A program made the translations under genes and the position numbers. Shown in pieces: positions 63,090-64,000 of a stretch of 64,000 nt of DNA (the stretch's first letter is position 1; the number at the start of each line of letters is the position of its first letter). The stretch comes from Sulfolobus sp. E5-1-F (GTDB taxonomy: Archaea; Thermoproteota; Thermoprotei_A; Sulfolobales; Sulfolobaceae): positions 904,630-968,629 of the forward strand of contig NZ_CP045687.1 of assembly GCF_009601705.1 (NCBI RefSeq), read 5' to 3'. Below the pieces are notes generated by a model that saw only the letters and a list, made by a program, of their open reading frames with translations, made no database searches and had not been told where the DNA came from.

Positions 63090-64000
63090 GTTTTAGTTTC
63101 TTTTCGTTGTTACAATCGCTAGAGAAGTCGTGGGGAGAGTGTTATGATGTTTTAGTTTCTTTTCGTTGTTACCACTTAATGGCAACAATAATACCAAAAG
63201 CCCAAGGTGTTTTAGTTTCTTTTCGTTGTTACCTAATTTATGGGTACCATCACTTTCAATATACGCTTGTTTTAGTTTCTTTTCGTTGTTACATTGTTAG
63301 CGGACTAGAGGCCTTTGCGAATGCCATTTGTTTTAGTTTCTTTTCGTTGTTACATGGAGAGGAAGAGATCATTCATCTATGAGGAGTGTGGTTTTAGTTT
63401 CTTTTCGTTGTTACATTGAAGAACAGCTATAATAAAGAAGAACTAATAGAGTTTTAGTTTCTTTTCGTTGTTACCACAAAGCCATAATTATGTCTAAAGG
63501 CATTGGTAAAAGCACAACAGTTTTAGTTTCTTTTCGTTGTTACACAACAGTATCAGGGCGAATTACCACAAGCACCACGTTTTAGTTTCTTTTCGTTGTT
63601 ACCATTCCTTCATCAACAACAATAAATGTAACAATACATATGTTTTAGTTTCTTTTCGTTGTTACTTGTCGATAGATTTGCCCGTGCTCAGAGTTATCAA
63701 GTTTTAGTTTCTTTTCGTTGTTACGAATATGCCTTCTGGCGAAGACTGCTGATTGTTGAGTTTCCAGTTTTAGTTTCTTTTCTTTGTTACCCAGTTCGTT
63801 GTTTTTAGTAATGGCTAGTAATATCTGTTTTAGTTTCTTTTCGTTGTTACATGGTGTGTTTGTATCTACAACTTTAGATAGACAGTTTTAGTTTCTTTTC
63901 GTTGTTACTGCTTGCTCTAGCGTCTGCAGATATTGTTGATATGCGGTTTTAGTTTCTTTTCGTTGTTACTCGATAATCTTCGCATCCCAAAGCCTGTTAA
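63090..64000 (-). CRISPR. CRISPR array 4, at least 15 repeats, leaves the window
   Basis: The same 24-nt repeat as array 3, in the opposite orientation (GTTTTAGTTTC then TTTTCGTTGTTAC on the plus strand). Fifteen repeats are visible; the last bases are spacer, so the array and its leader lie to the right. This side is the leader-distal end. One repeat (about 63767-63790) has TTTTCTTTG, a single change. It should feed the Cmr and I-D effectors through the second Cas6. Confidence 0.96.

Overview
The window reads as a chromosomal defence island of a thermoacidophilic crenarchaeon of the order Sulfolobales. The grounds are AT-rich DNA, leaderless promoters with A/T-rich TATA boxes, a thermopsin-family protease, an IS element of exactly 1173 bp with the architecture of ISC1173, Csa-type cas genes, and two classes of 24-nt CRISPR repeat typical of the group. 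The species cannot be fixed by eye.

Layout. 1-10.3 kb is a surface and membrane region: thermopsin-like protease, a MinD/ParA-like ATPase downstream of two membrane proteins, two related secreted proteins, a frameshifted membrane-anchored protein and an AbrB antitoxin relic. 10.9-15.2 kb holds one very large SF2 helicase of unknown role. 16-24 kb is a complete type I-A interference operon on the minus strand (csa5-cas7-cas5-cas8a-cas3'-cas3''-csa3-cas6). 24.4-28.3 kb is CRISPR array 1 (about 61 repeats), followed by a second csa3 and the adaptation operon csa1-cas1-cas2-cas4 (minus strand, 30.1-32.7 kb). 33.1-35.8 kb is array 2 (about 43 repeats). Then come csx1, a second cas6, a type I-D operon (cas10d-csc2-csc1-cas3d, 40.1-46.5 kb) and a second cas1. 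49.2-55.6 kb is array 3 (about 87 repeats, split inside one spacer by the IS). 55.8-62.6 kb is a type III-B Cmr operon (cmr1-4-5-6-2-3). Array 4 starts at 63.09 kb in the opposite orientation and runs out of the window.

How it works together. The adaptation operon supplies spacers to arrays 1 and 2, which share a perfectly conserved 226-bp leader in inverted orientation. The two Cas6 proteins process the two repeat classes. I-A and I-D target DNA; Cmr with a GGDD Cas10 targets RNA and should make cyclic oligoadenylate that activates Csx1. Two Csa3 regulators and several palindromes at cas promoters point to transcriptional control.

Two patterns are not explained by standard annotation. (1) Intergenic DNA carries about ten lone pairs of 20-27-nt direct repeats separated by 35-39 nt, the geometry of a one-spacer CRISPR unit but with locus-specific repeats. 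At two of them the inserted 35-36 nt itself contains the host CRISPR repeat. I read these as footprints of off-target spacer integration by Cas1-Cas2. (2) A dispersed element of about 160-186 bp occurs seven times, two copies with perfect 6-bp target duplications. It separates the cas modules and usually lies next to a mini-CRISPR pair or an array.
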